From Misgurnus anguillicaudatus (Eukaryota; Chordata; Actinopteri; Cypriniformes; Cobitidae): DNA of 64,000 bases. Below, one piece after another: positions 1-17,159 of this stretch. The translations under genes and the position numbers were made by a program. The stretch lies in contig NC_073354.2 of NCBI RefSeq assembly GCF_027580225.2, forward strand, positions 31,950,001 to 32,014,000, written 5' to 3'. Under the pieces are notes generated by a model. It had not been told where the DNA came from and made no database searches. It saw only the letters and a list, made by a program, of their open reading frames with translations. Each line of letters begins with the position of its first letter. Position 1 is the stretch's first letter.

Positions 1-199
1 GCACAAGATAAAAAATTCATAACTGGGAAAAGTTTAATTAAACTTGCATTTACTGACTCATGCTGCATATGTTTCCCACATTTTTTTTACAGTAGGTAAT
101 AGTCTAGTATTATAGTATTTTAGATTTAGCCATTCATGTGAGAGCTTTGTGAAGATTTTTCATCATTACACTATTTTGTTCATGTTTACGTCAATGTGA

Positions 200-5824
<5,625 letters not shown>

Positions 5825-6028
5825 GATGTTTGCTGTTTGTTGAGTGTTTTGTACTATTTGGCACAATATTTTATTTTTCTGTTTCTCTTTGAAATGTAAT
5901 GTGTTGAATGAAATGTGTTTCAGTAAATATCGTTTACATTTTTATAACTGGTTTCAGTGTCTTCAGTGTATAAGTTGCTTATTACATTACAGACACTGCT
6001 CTACATTTTTGTACATTGTCAGAAAACT
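5825..6028 (+). other. mcm9: mcm9 3' untranslated region (probable)
   Basis: AT-rich sequence directly after the stop codon. There is no AATAAA before the minisatellite begins. The best variant poly(A) signal is AGTAAA at 5922-5927. The true 3' end is therefore uncertain and could reach into the tandem array. Confidence 0.45.
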
Positions 6029-8440
6029 GGGAGGTATGTACTGGCACAAAATAGGGTGCATATTATTACCTAGGAGGTACATACTGGTACTAAATAGACC
6101 GCTTGGAGGTACCTACTAATAGAAAAAGGGGTATATACTAGTACCTCGGAGATACGTACTGGTACCGAATAGGGTGTATATTAGTACCTCGGAGGTACCT
6201 ACTGATAGAAAAAAGGAGTGCATACTAGTATCGGAGGTACGTACTGGTACTGAATAGGGTGCATATTAGTACCTCGGAGGTACGTACTGGTACCAAATAA
6301 GGTGCTTATTAGTACTTAGGAGGTACGAACTGGTTCCAAATAGACTGAATATTAGGAGTACCTCGGAGGTACGTACTGGTATCGAATAGGGTGCATATTA
6401 GTACCTTGGAGGTACTTACTGGTACCATATAAGGTGCATGTTAGTACCTTGGAGGTAAGTACTGGTACCAAATAAACTGCATATTAGTACCTCCGAGGTA
6501 CTTACTGGTAGTTAATAGGGCGCCTAGTAGTACCTAGGAGGTACGTACTGGTACCAAAGAGGGTGCATATTAGTACCTAGGAGGTATGTACTGGTACCAA
6601 ATAAACTGCATATTAGTACCTCAGAGGAACATACTGGTAGTAAATAGGGTGCATATTAGTACCTAGGAGGTAGGTACTGGTAGCAAATAGGGTGCATATT
6701 AGTACCTTGGAGGTACGTACTGGTACCAAATAGGGTGCATATTAGTACCTAGGAGGTACGTACTGGTACCAAATAAACTGCATATTAGTACCTCGGAGGT
6801 ACGTACTGGTTGTAAATAGGGTGCATATTAGTACCTAGGAGGTACGTACTGGTAGCAAATAGGGTGCATATTAGTACCTCGGAGGTACGTACTGGTACCA
6901 AATAGGGTGCATATTAGTACCTCGGAGGTACGTACTGGTAGCAAATAGGGTGCATATTAGTACCTAGGAGGTACGTACTGGTATCAAATAAACTGCATAT
7001 TAGTACCTCGGAGGTACGTACTGGTATCGAATAGGGTGCATATTAGTACCTAGGAGGTACGTACTGGTATCAAATAGGGTGCATATAAGTACCTCGGATG
7101 TACGTACTGGTACCGAATAGGGTGCATTTAAGTAACCCGGAGGTATGTGATGGTACCAAATAGGGTGCATATTAGTACCTCGGAGGTACGTACTGGTACC
7201 AAATAGGGTGCATTTAAGTACCTTCGAGGTACGTACAGGTACCAAATAGGGTGCATTTAAGTACCTCGGAGGTACATACAGGTACCGAATAGGGTGCATA
7301 TTAGCACCTCGGAGGTATGTACTGGTACCAAATAGGGCGCCTAGTAGTACCTAGGAGGTACGTACTGGTACCAAAGAGGGTGCATATTAGTACCTAGGAG
7401 GTATGTACTGGTACCAAATAAACTGCATATTAGTACCTCAGAGGAACATACTGGTAGTAAATTGGGTGCATATTAGTACCTAGGAGGTAGGTGCTGGTAG
7501 CAAATAGGGTGCATATTAGTACCTTGGAGGTACGTACTGGTACCAAATAGGGTGCATATTAGTACCTAGGAGGTACGTACTGGTACCAAATAAACTGCAT
7601 ATTAGTACCTCGGAGGTACGTACTGGTTGTAAATAGGGTGCATATTAGTACCTAGGAGGTACGTACTGGTAGCAAATAGGGTGCATATTAGTACCTCGGA
7701 GGTACGTACTGGTACCAAATAGGGTGCATATTAGTACCTAGGAGGTACGTACTGGTATCAAATAAACTGCATATTAGTACCTCGGAGGTACGTACTGGTA
7801 TCGAATAGGGTGCATATTAGTACCTAGGAGGTACGTACTGGTATCAAATAAACTGCATATTAGTACCTCGGAGGTACGTACTGGTATCGAATAGGGTGCC
7901 AATTAGTACCTCAGAGGTACCTACTGGTACCAAATAAACTGCATATTAGTACCTCGGAGGTACGTACTGGTAGCAAATAGGGTGCATATTAGTACCTAGG
8001 AGGTACGTACTGGTACCAAATAAACTGCATATTAGTACCTCGGAGGTACGTACTGGTATCGAATAGGGTGCCTATTAGGACCTCAGAGGTACCTACTGGT
8101 ACCAAATAGGGTGCATATTAGTACCTCTGAGGTACCTACTGGTACCAAATAGGGTGCATATTAGTACCTCTGAGGTACCTACTGGTAGCAAATAGGGTGC
8201 ATATAAGTACCTCGGATGTACGTACTGGTACCGAATAGGGTGCATTTAAGTAACCCGGAGGTATGTGATGGTACCAAATAGGGTGCATATTAGTACCTCG
8301 GAGGTACGTACTGGTACCAAATAGGGTGCATTTAAGTACCTTCGAGGTACGTACAGGTACCAAATAGGGTGCATTTAAGTACCTCGGAGGTACATACAGG
8401 TACCGAATAGGGTGCATATTAGCACCTCGGAGGTATGTAC
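6029..8440. repeat. 43-bp minisatellite, left block (about 56 units)
   Basis: The 43-base unit is built around GGTACGTACTGGTACC, then AAATAGGGTGCATATTAG and TACCTAGGAG, repeating with small variants. There is a higher-order period: the variant agggcgcctagtagtacc occurs near 6517 and again near 7334, about 817 bases or 19 units apart. A block near 7080 recurs near 8200, about 26 units away. Minus-strand ORFs through the array (such as 7000-7299 and 8136-8657) are translations of the repeat. The array continues at 17160, interrupted by an inserted element. Confidence 0.95.
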
Positions 8441-9266
8441 AGATGTGGCCCTTAAAAATGCGCGTCTCTGAGAGCAGAATGCCGCGAGGACTTCCGAAGT
8501 TCTGCGAGATCCCGCAGAAGGGGGGTTCGGTGGGGGATGCAGGAAATACAAAAACCTGTAGATGGCAGTCGTGTTTCATGTAGGCCATACTGACGACAAT
8601 TTGTGTGCTTAACTTCATGCTGAGCGTATACTCTATGATATTGAAGTAACATGACACGAATTTTCTGTGTTTAGGAGATACTCTTTGATGCCATACAAAT
8701 GCAGGCTTTTTGGCAAACCTTTCGTTGGCGAAGTTTTCTTTGCCAGTTACATAAACAGTGACATATTCTTCATAAAATTTCGACTAAAACGCGCATCATT
8801 TGTCTTATTTTTTTCCGTGTACTTACAGTAGAAGAGACGTGATGTATGATAACTGAGTCTTATAACAAAATAACTCGCGAAGACCTTTGAAGAGACCGAG
8901 CGCATTTACGCAATATCATTAACTAATTTATCTAATTTTACATTTAGTTCATTTTTGCATCTGAACGTTTAATAGCTTTAACGTGGTTGTGTTGCGCTTT
9001 TCTGCATTACTGAACAGTAGGAATATAAGTAGAAATATAAGAAAATATAAGTTAAGCGTGTTGTGTGTATTTCCTAATTATAAGCCTTTGGGAAATTGCA
9101 CCAAATCTAAACGTGCATAAAAACATGAACATGTCATTTAAATAAGCGAAAAATCTTTTTTATGAGCTCAAAATTTTGAATATAATGTGCTATTGCAAAA
9201 AATTGAATAAGAAGTGTGCACATCCAAAAATATTATGAGACAGGTGCTCGATCACAAAAACACTAA

Positions 9267-9414
9267 ATCACGAAAAAACAAAGAACGGCACACTGCCACC
9301 ACAGCTCTCAACATTCATCACCCAAAAGACAACGCTTTGGTCGAAACGTTGTCTTTTAAATAATAAATATTGAGAGCTATAGTAGCAGTGTGCCGTTCTT
9401 TGTTTTTTCGTGAT
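9267..9414. repeat. 148-bp hairpin with gap-free arms
   Basis: The two 74-base halves are inverted complements without a gap. The first 30 bases (starting ATCACGAAAAAACAAAG) are identical. All ten differences in the outer 71 pairs are C on the left against T in the complement of the right. The centre contains ACAACGCTTTGGTCG opposite AAACGTTGT. It is probably a small foldback transposon relic inside the 8.7-kb element. Confidence 0.85.
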
Positions 9415-9527
9415 TGCAAAAAATTGCCCATCTCTAAAGGAGAATATTCATCTTTAAAGTTGAAGAAACCAAAAAGTATGTACTGATAAGCATTCGTCAA
9501 ACATAAATAAATAAATATATATATTAG

Positions 9528-9625
9528 GGATGTGCCCGAAGCCGAATACGTTATTCGCAAGGGCACGGATAATGGCTTTAAAACGAATAACGAATTCATC
9601 CGAATAGCAGAAAAAATATTCGGCC
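9528..9625 (+). mobile_element. hAT-like left end fragment
   Basis: TTAGGGATGTGCCCGAAG followed by repeats of GAATA/TATTCG resembles the terminus of hAT-type elements. No matching right end was found in the following 7 kb, so this is likely a truncated insertion inside the 8.7-kb element. Confidence 0.4.
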
Positions 9626-11483
9626 AGACATAATCAAGTGTTTACAGCTAAATTATAAAGCCCTTAAAGCACGCATAATATGTGTGTTAAGTGAATGAGT
9701 GTAATCTATAAAATTACATGAATGAATGACATTTTCTGCGCGTCCCTTATTTAGAAACTCGAGATGTTTTGGAATTAGTTTTAAAACGCTCCTAATATCA
9801 AGCTTCTTTTAATCCAATTGTAAAAAATTACCATTTTAGTTTTTTTGTTTTATTTAATTACACAAGACCAGAAAACCTTGATAAAATGCTGCACTCTGAT
9901 AATAAAATATTCGTTAATAACTCCGTGTCTCCGTGACTTCGGTCACAGATGATCTTTAAATTACTTCAAGTTAAAGCCAGCTTCATTGTCAATCTAGGTG
10001 AATATAAAATAAACAAGTAAATAGATAAAAATATGAAAATGTAACATTTTAAAAGCAAAATGTATACTGAAGATTATTATGACATGAATTGCAATTAACA
10101 TAAAAAAGTTAGTAAATAACAGCTGAAACATTTGAATTACAACTTTCTAATTACCTTGTTTAAAATAATTTTGCTTGTTTTGAACTAAAACTGACTTTAA
10201 ATAATAGAGAATACTGTTATTTAAAATTATAAACGAATATCTGATTATTTATTAATTTAGATGAAGATTAATGAGAGAGTTTTTTTAAACAATTCGTTCT
10301 GTTCGCGCAAACGCTGTAGGCTATGGACATATTTAATAATGAGCTTAACAAGTTTTTTGTAATGCTTAATATGCTTTCGTAAATTCTTGCCAAAACAGAT
10401 TTTTTTTACTATTCTGTCAGCAGGTACTTGCGTGTCTGTGCGTTGGTTTCGGATCTGTCAGTCAGTACGAGTCTTGTTGATCTTAATAACTTTTTAACAT
10501 AAATCAGTCCCGAACTTTATCTCTCTTAATAACTTTTTAAACATCAAGCAAGTTCCGGATTTTATTTTCAAATTCCTGCATGTTTTTAAACCGAAACCAA
10601 GATGTCAGACATGACATGCATCTTAGTATTAATCATTTCACTCTCAGAAAACGTATTAGATGTTTAATTAATAGGGTATTTGAAAACATCCCACTCATTT
10701 AGACAGAATGGGTCATATATGTAATGTGCTGAAAGACACAATAAACGCTTACAGCGCTCTCACGTTCAACGCAGATAGGCACAAGCTGTTTGAGGGTTTG
10801 AAAATTAGAAGTTTGTTTTCCATGCCTATTATTAATGAGAATCAAGTTATTTGTCTTTTTGATAAAAAAATGTGTAATATTATTTTTAATATTACACATT
10901 AAAAATTACACATAATATTTTTACAGTTATTTAAGTTATAATTATAATAAAAGCAAAAATTCATTTAAAATTGTAATACATATTTAATGCTAACTTTACT
11001 TACAAATTCAGAAAATATTTTTTACAGTGTATAAATAAAACGACATGAAGGAAGTTCATTCCAAAATGTAATGCGTCTAGTAGCAGCTACCACTGACACA
11101 GAAAGTCAAGAAATTAAAAACCACCCACCCCCAGGTCTGCCAATTCTTTGCCAACCCCCAATTCTAATCTCCTCTCAGCGAGCGAATCAAAAGAAAACCT
11201 TGCAGTTGCTTTGTTTAAACGCAAATCTAGGCCTACTACGCTGTAAGTTATTTTAAATGAATTTCTATAACTAAAATTAAGTGGATATCGGGTAACTTAA
11301 TTTGACATAATCAGTTCACACGCCAAACCAAGCTATTTTTCACGCTGAGAAGTAAAAAATAAGTTTTCCTGCTATACAATTAATAAAGGAGGTGCTGGTA
11401 TACACAGAGAATTCCTGTCGAGTTTAGCAGTACGGTTTTTAGGTGTGGTCAACTTTACGCAGCGCCGCAAGAGCAGACAAGCA

Positions 11484-11559
11484 GATGACATCAGAGTACC
11501 GCGAGAAATAAGGCGGAGGAGGTTAGTTTCAATCGCTCTCGCGGTACTCTGATGTCATC
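11484..11559. repeat. GC-stem hairpin H1
   Basis: Perfect 22-bp inverted repeat, GATGACATCAGAGTACCGCG plus AG at 11484-11505, with its complement at 11538-11559, separated by 32 bases. The core matches three further hairpins within 3.2 kb. The stem contains TGACATCA, a variant of the CRE/ATF site. Confidence 0.9.
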
Positions 11560-12427
11560 CACTCATGTTTGAGTCTGTATCAGATGAAAATACAGATTTT
11601 GAGGAACAACTTATTGTTTGGAGATTGTCAATGGACGTTTCTTAGTGGTAAGTTTGTTTTTCAGTATGGACCAAAACGCCAAATGCATAAAATAAAAATG
11701 TAGTAATATTGTAATGTCTTGGCATGATATGTTTTCTAAAATGTTTAAAAATGAACAAATCAGTTGTGCGAAACTACACAGATATTTTTTTTAATGAAAC
11801 ATATTCAGTGGTTTCAGACAGTGCCTCATGGTGGTTCACTTTGCCCCACAGCCACCATTTTGGGAAAACTGCCTAGCTTAGTAATTCAGGCTAATCTTTA
11901 GCTAAATCATTCGCCTATCACCAATATTTATGGTATATTTAGACCTGAATAAATCTACTTTGACATAACCACCTGGTATGTATAAATTTTACTTTGATAG
12001 GATAGGATTTTTTTGTAAAAAAAATCACTTTAATCATAACTCTTTAATTTGTCCTTCCCCTTAACATAGCCAAATATAAATTATGGTTGCTACCTGTATT
12101 TGTGGTCACACGGCTACAAATCTGTATGGTTGCCTAGATAAAGGCTTATTTTGCTCCACTCTCCTGTACTTTGTATTAAGAAACGGCTACAGAAGCCGGA
12201 GCGCGAGCTACAAACTACAGAGCGAGTGCGCGGGTGCACAATGGTGAAAGAGCAACACACGATGTAAATAACTAGACCAGTGCTCGCAGTACAGACACTT
12301 TATATTTTAGCGTACTGCGTACCTTCACTTCCTTTTGCGTGCCACCACTTCTCATGTTGCTGGTACTCTGCTGTAAAGAGTCAAAGGGCGTTTCTTTGTG
12401 GCGCTGCGCAGACAGTTCGGCACCGAA

Positions 12428-12508
12428 GACATCAAAGTACCGCGAGAGCAAGTCGAAATGTTACAAAATGGTCCGACTTTACCTTTGCTCTCGCGGTACT
12501 CTGATGTC
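12428..12508. repeat. GC-stem hairpin H2
   Basis: A 23-base arm, GACATCAAAGTACCGCGAG plus AGCA at 12428-12450, pairs with 12486-12508 with one mismatch across a 35-base loop. Flanks GTGGCGCTGCGCAGAC on the left and GTCAGCGCCCCAC on the right extend the inverted symmetry imperfectly, suggesting a complete short element of about 130-150 bases. Confidence 0.85.
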
Positions 12509-12567
12509 AAACGCCGACCAGTCAGCGCCCCACCATTTAAAGTCGAACACACAAAGCGTCAAGGCCT

Positions 12568-12753
12568 GGGCCCGGTTTCCCAAAAGCACTTATGAATGAA
12601 CGATTACTCCAGAGCATTCGTAGATCTACGATGATTTTCAAGTGCAACTTACGTTACGAAGCTTTTGGGAAACAGCCCGTAATTCTAAGATGATTCGTAC
12701 GATCGTTTTTACGATCTACTTAGCCTTACGATGCTTTTGGGAAACCCGGCCAT
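12568..12753. mobile_element. Short inverted-repeat element, CCGGTTTCCCAAAAGCA family
   Basis: The left end GGCCCGGTTTCCCAAAAGCA is matched by the complement of the right end (GGCCGGGTTTCCCAAAAGCA). The inner copies of cttttgggaaac near 12660 and of the ACGAT motif are also arranged in inverted fashion. Nonautonomous, no ORF. Nested in the 8.7-kb element directly after hairpin H2. Confidence 0.8.
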
Positions 12754-13019
12754 GGTCATGACTTGCACATTGTGTGTTGCTTTAGTGTAATATAAAGTGC
12801 TCATTTGGTTTGGTGTATTTTGAGTGTGGCAGTCATTCTATTAGCCCCAATCAATCACAAATCATCGCTTCTCCTATTTCTTAGTAGGTGAACTGAATCT
12901 AATCTGCTGTCATCTGCAGTTATATTTACAGAGACCAGTTAGATTTTAAGAACTTTTTTTGCCACTTTTAAAACTGTAAAACTAAATAAAAAATATCATA
13001 TGATATGCCGAATGAGCAT

Positions 13020-13460
13020 ATAAACATATGTTTTCTTGTTCGCTCCACGGGTTTAAACGCCGTTTTTTTCCTAAAGAATAATGTTAAAACTTTATTGGTG
13101 GTGGTTGAGAATAATTTATATGGCAAAATAATTTTAGCGCAATATAAATGTATCATATTGTTATTCTTAATATAAGAGAATACTCATATATTTTTACAAC
13201 ACTTTTAAATTTAAAACATACATATAAAGATGCTTAGTACAATAGCTTTGCTTCTGACAACAAGTTTCTGTAATAAATCAGTAAATCAATCATAAAATGT
13301 TTTGACAGTGCCTAATAAAATGCTTGTCAATTCAAACAAAGCTGAAAGGTGTATAAAACCGCTTGAATTAACAATATCTGAACTGTGCTCTTTTGCATCC
13401 CTCTACTTTTCTCATGTCTTTCTTTATACCACATTTATCTCTTTAAAATATTGCTACTTT
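13020..13460. repeat. AT-rich block, copy 1 of a locally repeated segment
   Basis: The stretch with actttattggtggtggttgag, gcttagtacaatagctttgc, ggtgtataaaaccgctt and aacaatatctgaactgtgct recurs in the same orientation at about 15865-16255, with parts again at 16530-16690. The copies are clearly diverged but collinear. No coding sequence. Confidence 0.8.
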
Positions 13461-13745
13461 TAGAAATAATTTGTTGGCATTTTTTTGTATACTGCACACT
13501 TTATACACTTTATATTTTACCAAACCCTGTTGCTGAAGGAGACGGACCGGAGCTCCGGCAAGGTGTGTTGTGGACCCGAGGAGGCGGAGCTGTGCTCCGG
13601 CCCAATTTAACCTATCTTTCTGGTACTTCCACTAACTGAGGTATCCGTCCTCCTTTGCTGTCTGCCTGGTATGATTTTATTGGTCATCTAGGAATAATTT
13701 TCACTTTATTTTACCTAATGGGGCGCAGCGCAAACCCGTTGGTCT

Positions 13746-13819
13746 GTGACATCACACTACCGTGAGATCTATTCAAAAGCATGCTGTAGGCCTGCTGTCT
13801 CGCGGTGCTGGGATGTCAC
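13746..13819. repeat. GC-stem hairpin H3 (diverged)
   Basis: The arm GTGACATCACACTACCGTGA at 13746-13765 (extending to 13767) pairs with 13798-13819 with about four mismatches across a 30-base loop. The preceding GGGGCGCAGCGCAAAC resembles the flank of H2. It is the most decayed of the four. Confidence 0.75.
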
Positions 13820-14574
13820 ATGCCGTCCGATCGGTCTGCGTGGCGCCGCAAGATCGTCAAACGAGCGCTGAGCATTGAGTCAAATAAGACAAGCGTCAGA
13901 AAATTACCGAGGTCCGGACGGCCATGCCCTTTGTTTTGCCTCAAAATGCAGACAAATAATGTTTTTAGTAAGGCATGTTTGTTAAAACTAATTTTATATT
14001 CTATTTAAACTAAGGCTTAGTCCTGGTTTACGCTTATAAAAAACCGTCCTACAGCTCCTGAGGGGGTGCTCTCTCACTATTCACATGTAAATAAAATGGT
14101 TAGAAACCGGTTTTTCTGGTTCTCATTGCAGGACTGTGCGGGGGGAGGGCATTCCGTTTTCATGTGGAGACACTTAACAAACACATTTGAAATACACCAA
14201 GTTCCAGATTAAAAGCAACACCAAAACACATCACGTTTGGGAGCAGTGCATGTAGGCCCTACTTATTTGAGTATAATGGTAGAGTATTGTGTTGGACACT
14301 ATTTCAAATTGTCCTTTTCTCCACACAAATAAAACACTGATGTGCATGTCCATAGATCTTAGAGTCATTGCTATCATTTTCACTTTGTGTTGGGTTAATT
14401 CCCTGACCAGACCTCGATCATTTTCTTACGCTCGTCTTATAATTTGACTCAACGCTCAGCGCTCGTGTGGCTTCTTCCTGCACCGCGCAGACCGATCGGC
14501 ATGTGACGTCTTAGCAGAGGTGGGACAAAGTCATTGTTATGCAAGTCACAAGTTTGCTCTAAGCAGACCTCTTG

Positions 14575-14659
14575 GTGATGTCAAAGTACCGCGAGAGCGA
14601 TTCAAAGCGGATTTCTCCACGTGATAACTGGAATCGCTCTCGCGGTACTTTGCTGTCAC
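14575..14659. repeat. GC-stem hairpin H4
   Basis: A 29-base arm at 14575-14603 (core CAAAGTACCGCGAGAGCGAT) pairs with 14631-14659 with three mismatches near the outer end and a 27-base loop. The transcript of either strand would fold into an 85-base pre-miRNA-like hairpin; expression is unknown. Confidence 0.88.
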
Positions 14660-15739
14660 TCGGCTGTGGGTTTTTGTAGCGCTACACCAGTCTGCTCCCC
14701 AGTCACTTTCGCGCCGCTATAGTAATTTCATATGCCGATTGGATCGCGCAGTTCGGCAGAAAGTCAAACACACCAAATATATAGCCTAATATGTATATGC
14801 ATTTCAACCCGCTAAAGTAGCAAGTGTAGCATGCTAATGGAGCGGCGCGGCCGTGTGAATTTTTTGTGAAATGGGTCAGTTGCTGATGATTCTTGCCATA
14901 GCTCCGTTGCCCAAATGCGCACGCATACGGTGCCATGTCATTGTGTACAAACAGTTAAATGGTCTATTAAGTTTTAAGATGAAGTCAAAATGAAACCGAG
15001 ATGACCAATAAAATCAAACCAGTCAGACAGAGGTGCAACAGGTCAGATGCGCAGTTAGTGGTAGTGCAAGAAAGATGTAGCCTAAGTAATCAAACGCTGA
15101 CTATTATATACAGCAGTTTAATGACGAGAAATGTGAAACCGCAGTGACTGTCAAGGTGACAGGACAAGAAACATTACTGCAGTTGAGCACATATGGGTGT
15201 CCAGATTTAATGCGCTGCTCTTACTCCCTTCAGTAATTCACTTTCCGTTATTCAGCGTGTTTATTAACAAAATTCAACGCCACCCTTTAATTCTTGAAGA
15301 TATGTTTTTTTACTGTATAATGATTAGATTCACTGTGTTGTGCTGCTAAGCTTGAACTTGAAAACGATGCATCACGTGCGCGGTACAACGCTTCATCCAC
15401 CCGTAGTGCGCGTGCACGGAGTTTAAATGTTCATATTTTGGCTTGAACATTTTATTGCATTTAGTCCTAAGGCCTACCTGTTAAAGTCATTAAAGTTAAT
15501 TAAATAACAAAAGAAGAGAAAGTGTGCAGCAGTGTGCCCAGGATGGTAAAATAATTATTACAATGTATTCCTAATGACCAACAAAAGTTTTCTGCATACT
15601 AATATGGTTTGAAATCTATAGGTATTTGATTCTTTGGTTTTCTGATTTATTAAAATTCATATATGTAGAGCAGGGAAATAAGAAGTTTTTTTCCTGGGGT
15701 GCATGCCCTAGAAAATACTTATATGGACCTCGGTATTTA

Positions 15740-16690
15740 TAAAATCATGCAACGCGGCGTGTTTGTCTTTATACACATGTTATGAAATTTATTATTTTAA
15801 ACACACATTTCACAAAGTATATATTGTAAGTGTAAATATTCATAAACTCAACACTTCCGAGGCGTTTTTCTAAAAAATAATGTTTAAACTTTATTGGTGG
15901 TGGTTGAGAATAATTCCTCTTTCCATATGTAACGCATTTTAGCGCAATGTAAATGTATCATATTGTTATTCTTAATATATAAGAATACTAATATATTTTT
16001 TTTACAACATTTATAACATATATATATATATATATATATTTATTTATTTACATATATATATAGATGCTTAGTACAATAGCTTTGCTTCATAGAAGTTTCT
16101 GTAATAAATCATTAAATCAATCACAAAACGTGTTGACAGTGGCAAATAAAATTCTTGTTAATTTAAACAAGGCAGAAAGGTGTATAAAACCGCTTTAATT
16201 AACAATATCTGAACTGTGCTCTTTTGCACACTTCTAATTTTCTCATGTCATAATTTATAATTATTCATTAGATTTAATATAAATACGTTTTGAAAAGTGT
16301 TGAATGCGAACGTGTAAGATATCTGAAAGGCGACGCAGCGTGTTTGTCTCTACAGCCACATGTTATAAAATTATTACACACACATTTCACAAAGTACATA
16401 TTGTAAGTGTAAATATTCATAAACTCAATATTTCTGAGGTGTTTTTCGTCCGCAAAAGGCACAGTTTCTCTGTTCGCTATTTTATTAGATGTAGCCTACG
16501 TCTTAATAATAACATAAAAATATCTGTTATGAGAAGAATTCCTCTTTCCATATGTAAAGCATTTTAACGGAGTATAAATGTATCATATTGTTATTCTTAA
16601 AATATAAGAATACTACTATATTTTTTACAACGTTTTAAACTTTAAAACATGTCTTTTTTATACCACATTAATCTCTTTAAAATATTGATA
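15740..16690. repeat. AT-rich blocks, copies 2 and 3
   Basis: Copy 2 (15865-16255) repeats the segment at 13050-13420. A further stretch, gcgtgtttgtctttata...cacatttcacaaagtatatattgtaagtg at 15755-15860, recurs at 16335-16440. The part ttcctctttccatatgtaa...catattgttattcttaa recurs at 16540-16600. A (TA)n run lies at about 16018-16042. Nothing coding. Confidence 0.75.
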
Positions 16691-17159
16691 CTTTTTTGAA
16701 AAACTGACAATTATAAATATTATGAACAAACAATGAAACGGTGTCAAAATTCGACAACACAAATAATTAAGATATTCATTGTAAATAGCAACCCTATATC
16801 ACGAGTCGCGTTTATTAGGCTCACACTAAATTATCTGTTGCACTTACTATAAATGCGCATTGCACGTACAGTCATCTTAATATTTGTATGCGCTGTTATG
16901 CTGGCAAGAAGGGGTTGACATATCACTTCAAAAACAGCAATTCAATGTAACATATTCAGCAATGCCCTTATGAACTTCTGGAAACAACGGCAATGACAAT
17001 GTTTTTATGCGCCACCTGGTGGATATTCTTTGAAGCGAAACACATTAAGGGAAAGGGAAAAGTAGCCCCCCCGAAAGCACTTGCAGAATGCTGCGGGACT
17101 CTGCGAGACGAATTGGCGAATGCCGCGGGAGAAAACGCGCGTTTTTAAAGGCCACATCT

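Larger units (their letters stand above)
13650..15025. repeat. Inverted duplication inside the 8.7-kb element
   Basis: Matching blocks occur in mirror order. TTTATTGGTCATCT is at about 13678 and its complement at about 15000. CACATGCCG...ATCGGTCTGCG is at 13817-13841 and inverted near 14487-14506. ACGAGCGCTGAGC-TTGAGTCAAAT is at 13860-13885 and inverted near 14440-14468. GAAAAT...GAGGTC is at 13900-13916 and inverted near 14410-14428. Each arm also carries one GC-stem hairpin (H3, H4). The centre is near 14150-14400. Confidence 0.7.
8441..17159. mobile_element. 8.7-kb terminal-inverted-repeat element inserted in the minisatellite
   Basis: The left end AGATGTGGCCCTTAAAAATG and the complement of the right end match over 25 bases with 2 differences (both run on into GCGCGT). 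Both subterminal regions are CpG-rich and repeat motifs such as TCTCGCAGA and GCGGCATTC. The left flank ends GTAC (8437-8440) and the right flank begins GTAC (17160-17163). Removing the element and one GTAC restores an intact minisatellite unit. The interior is AT-rich with no ORF above about 95 codons, so the element looks nonautonomous. Because GTAC is palindromic, the duplication could be 4 bp or only TA with a C at the terminus. The superfamily is not recognised. It contains nested repeats listed separately. Confidence 0.8.

Noticed and set aside
7000..8657. Minus-strand ORFs of 99 and 173 codons with repeated Tyr-Val-Pro-Pro-Arg-Tyr
   Set aside because: They are translations of the 43-bp minisatellite (three units give 43 codons) and shift with unit variants; the ORF at 17313-17816 is the same artefact.
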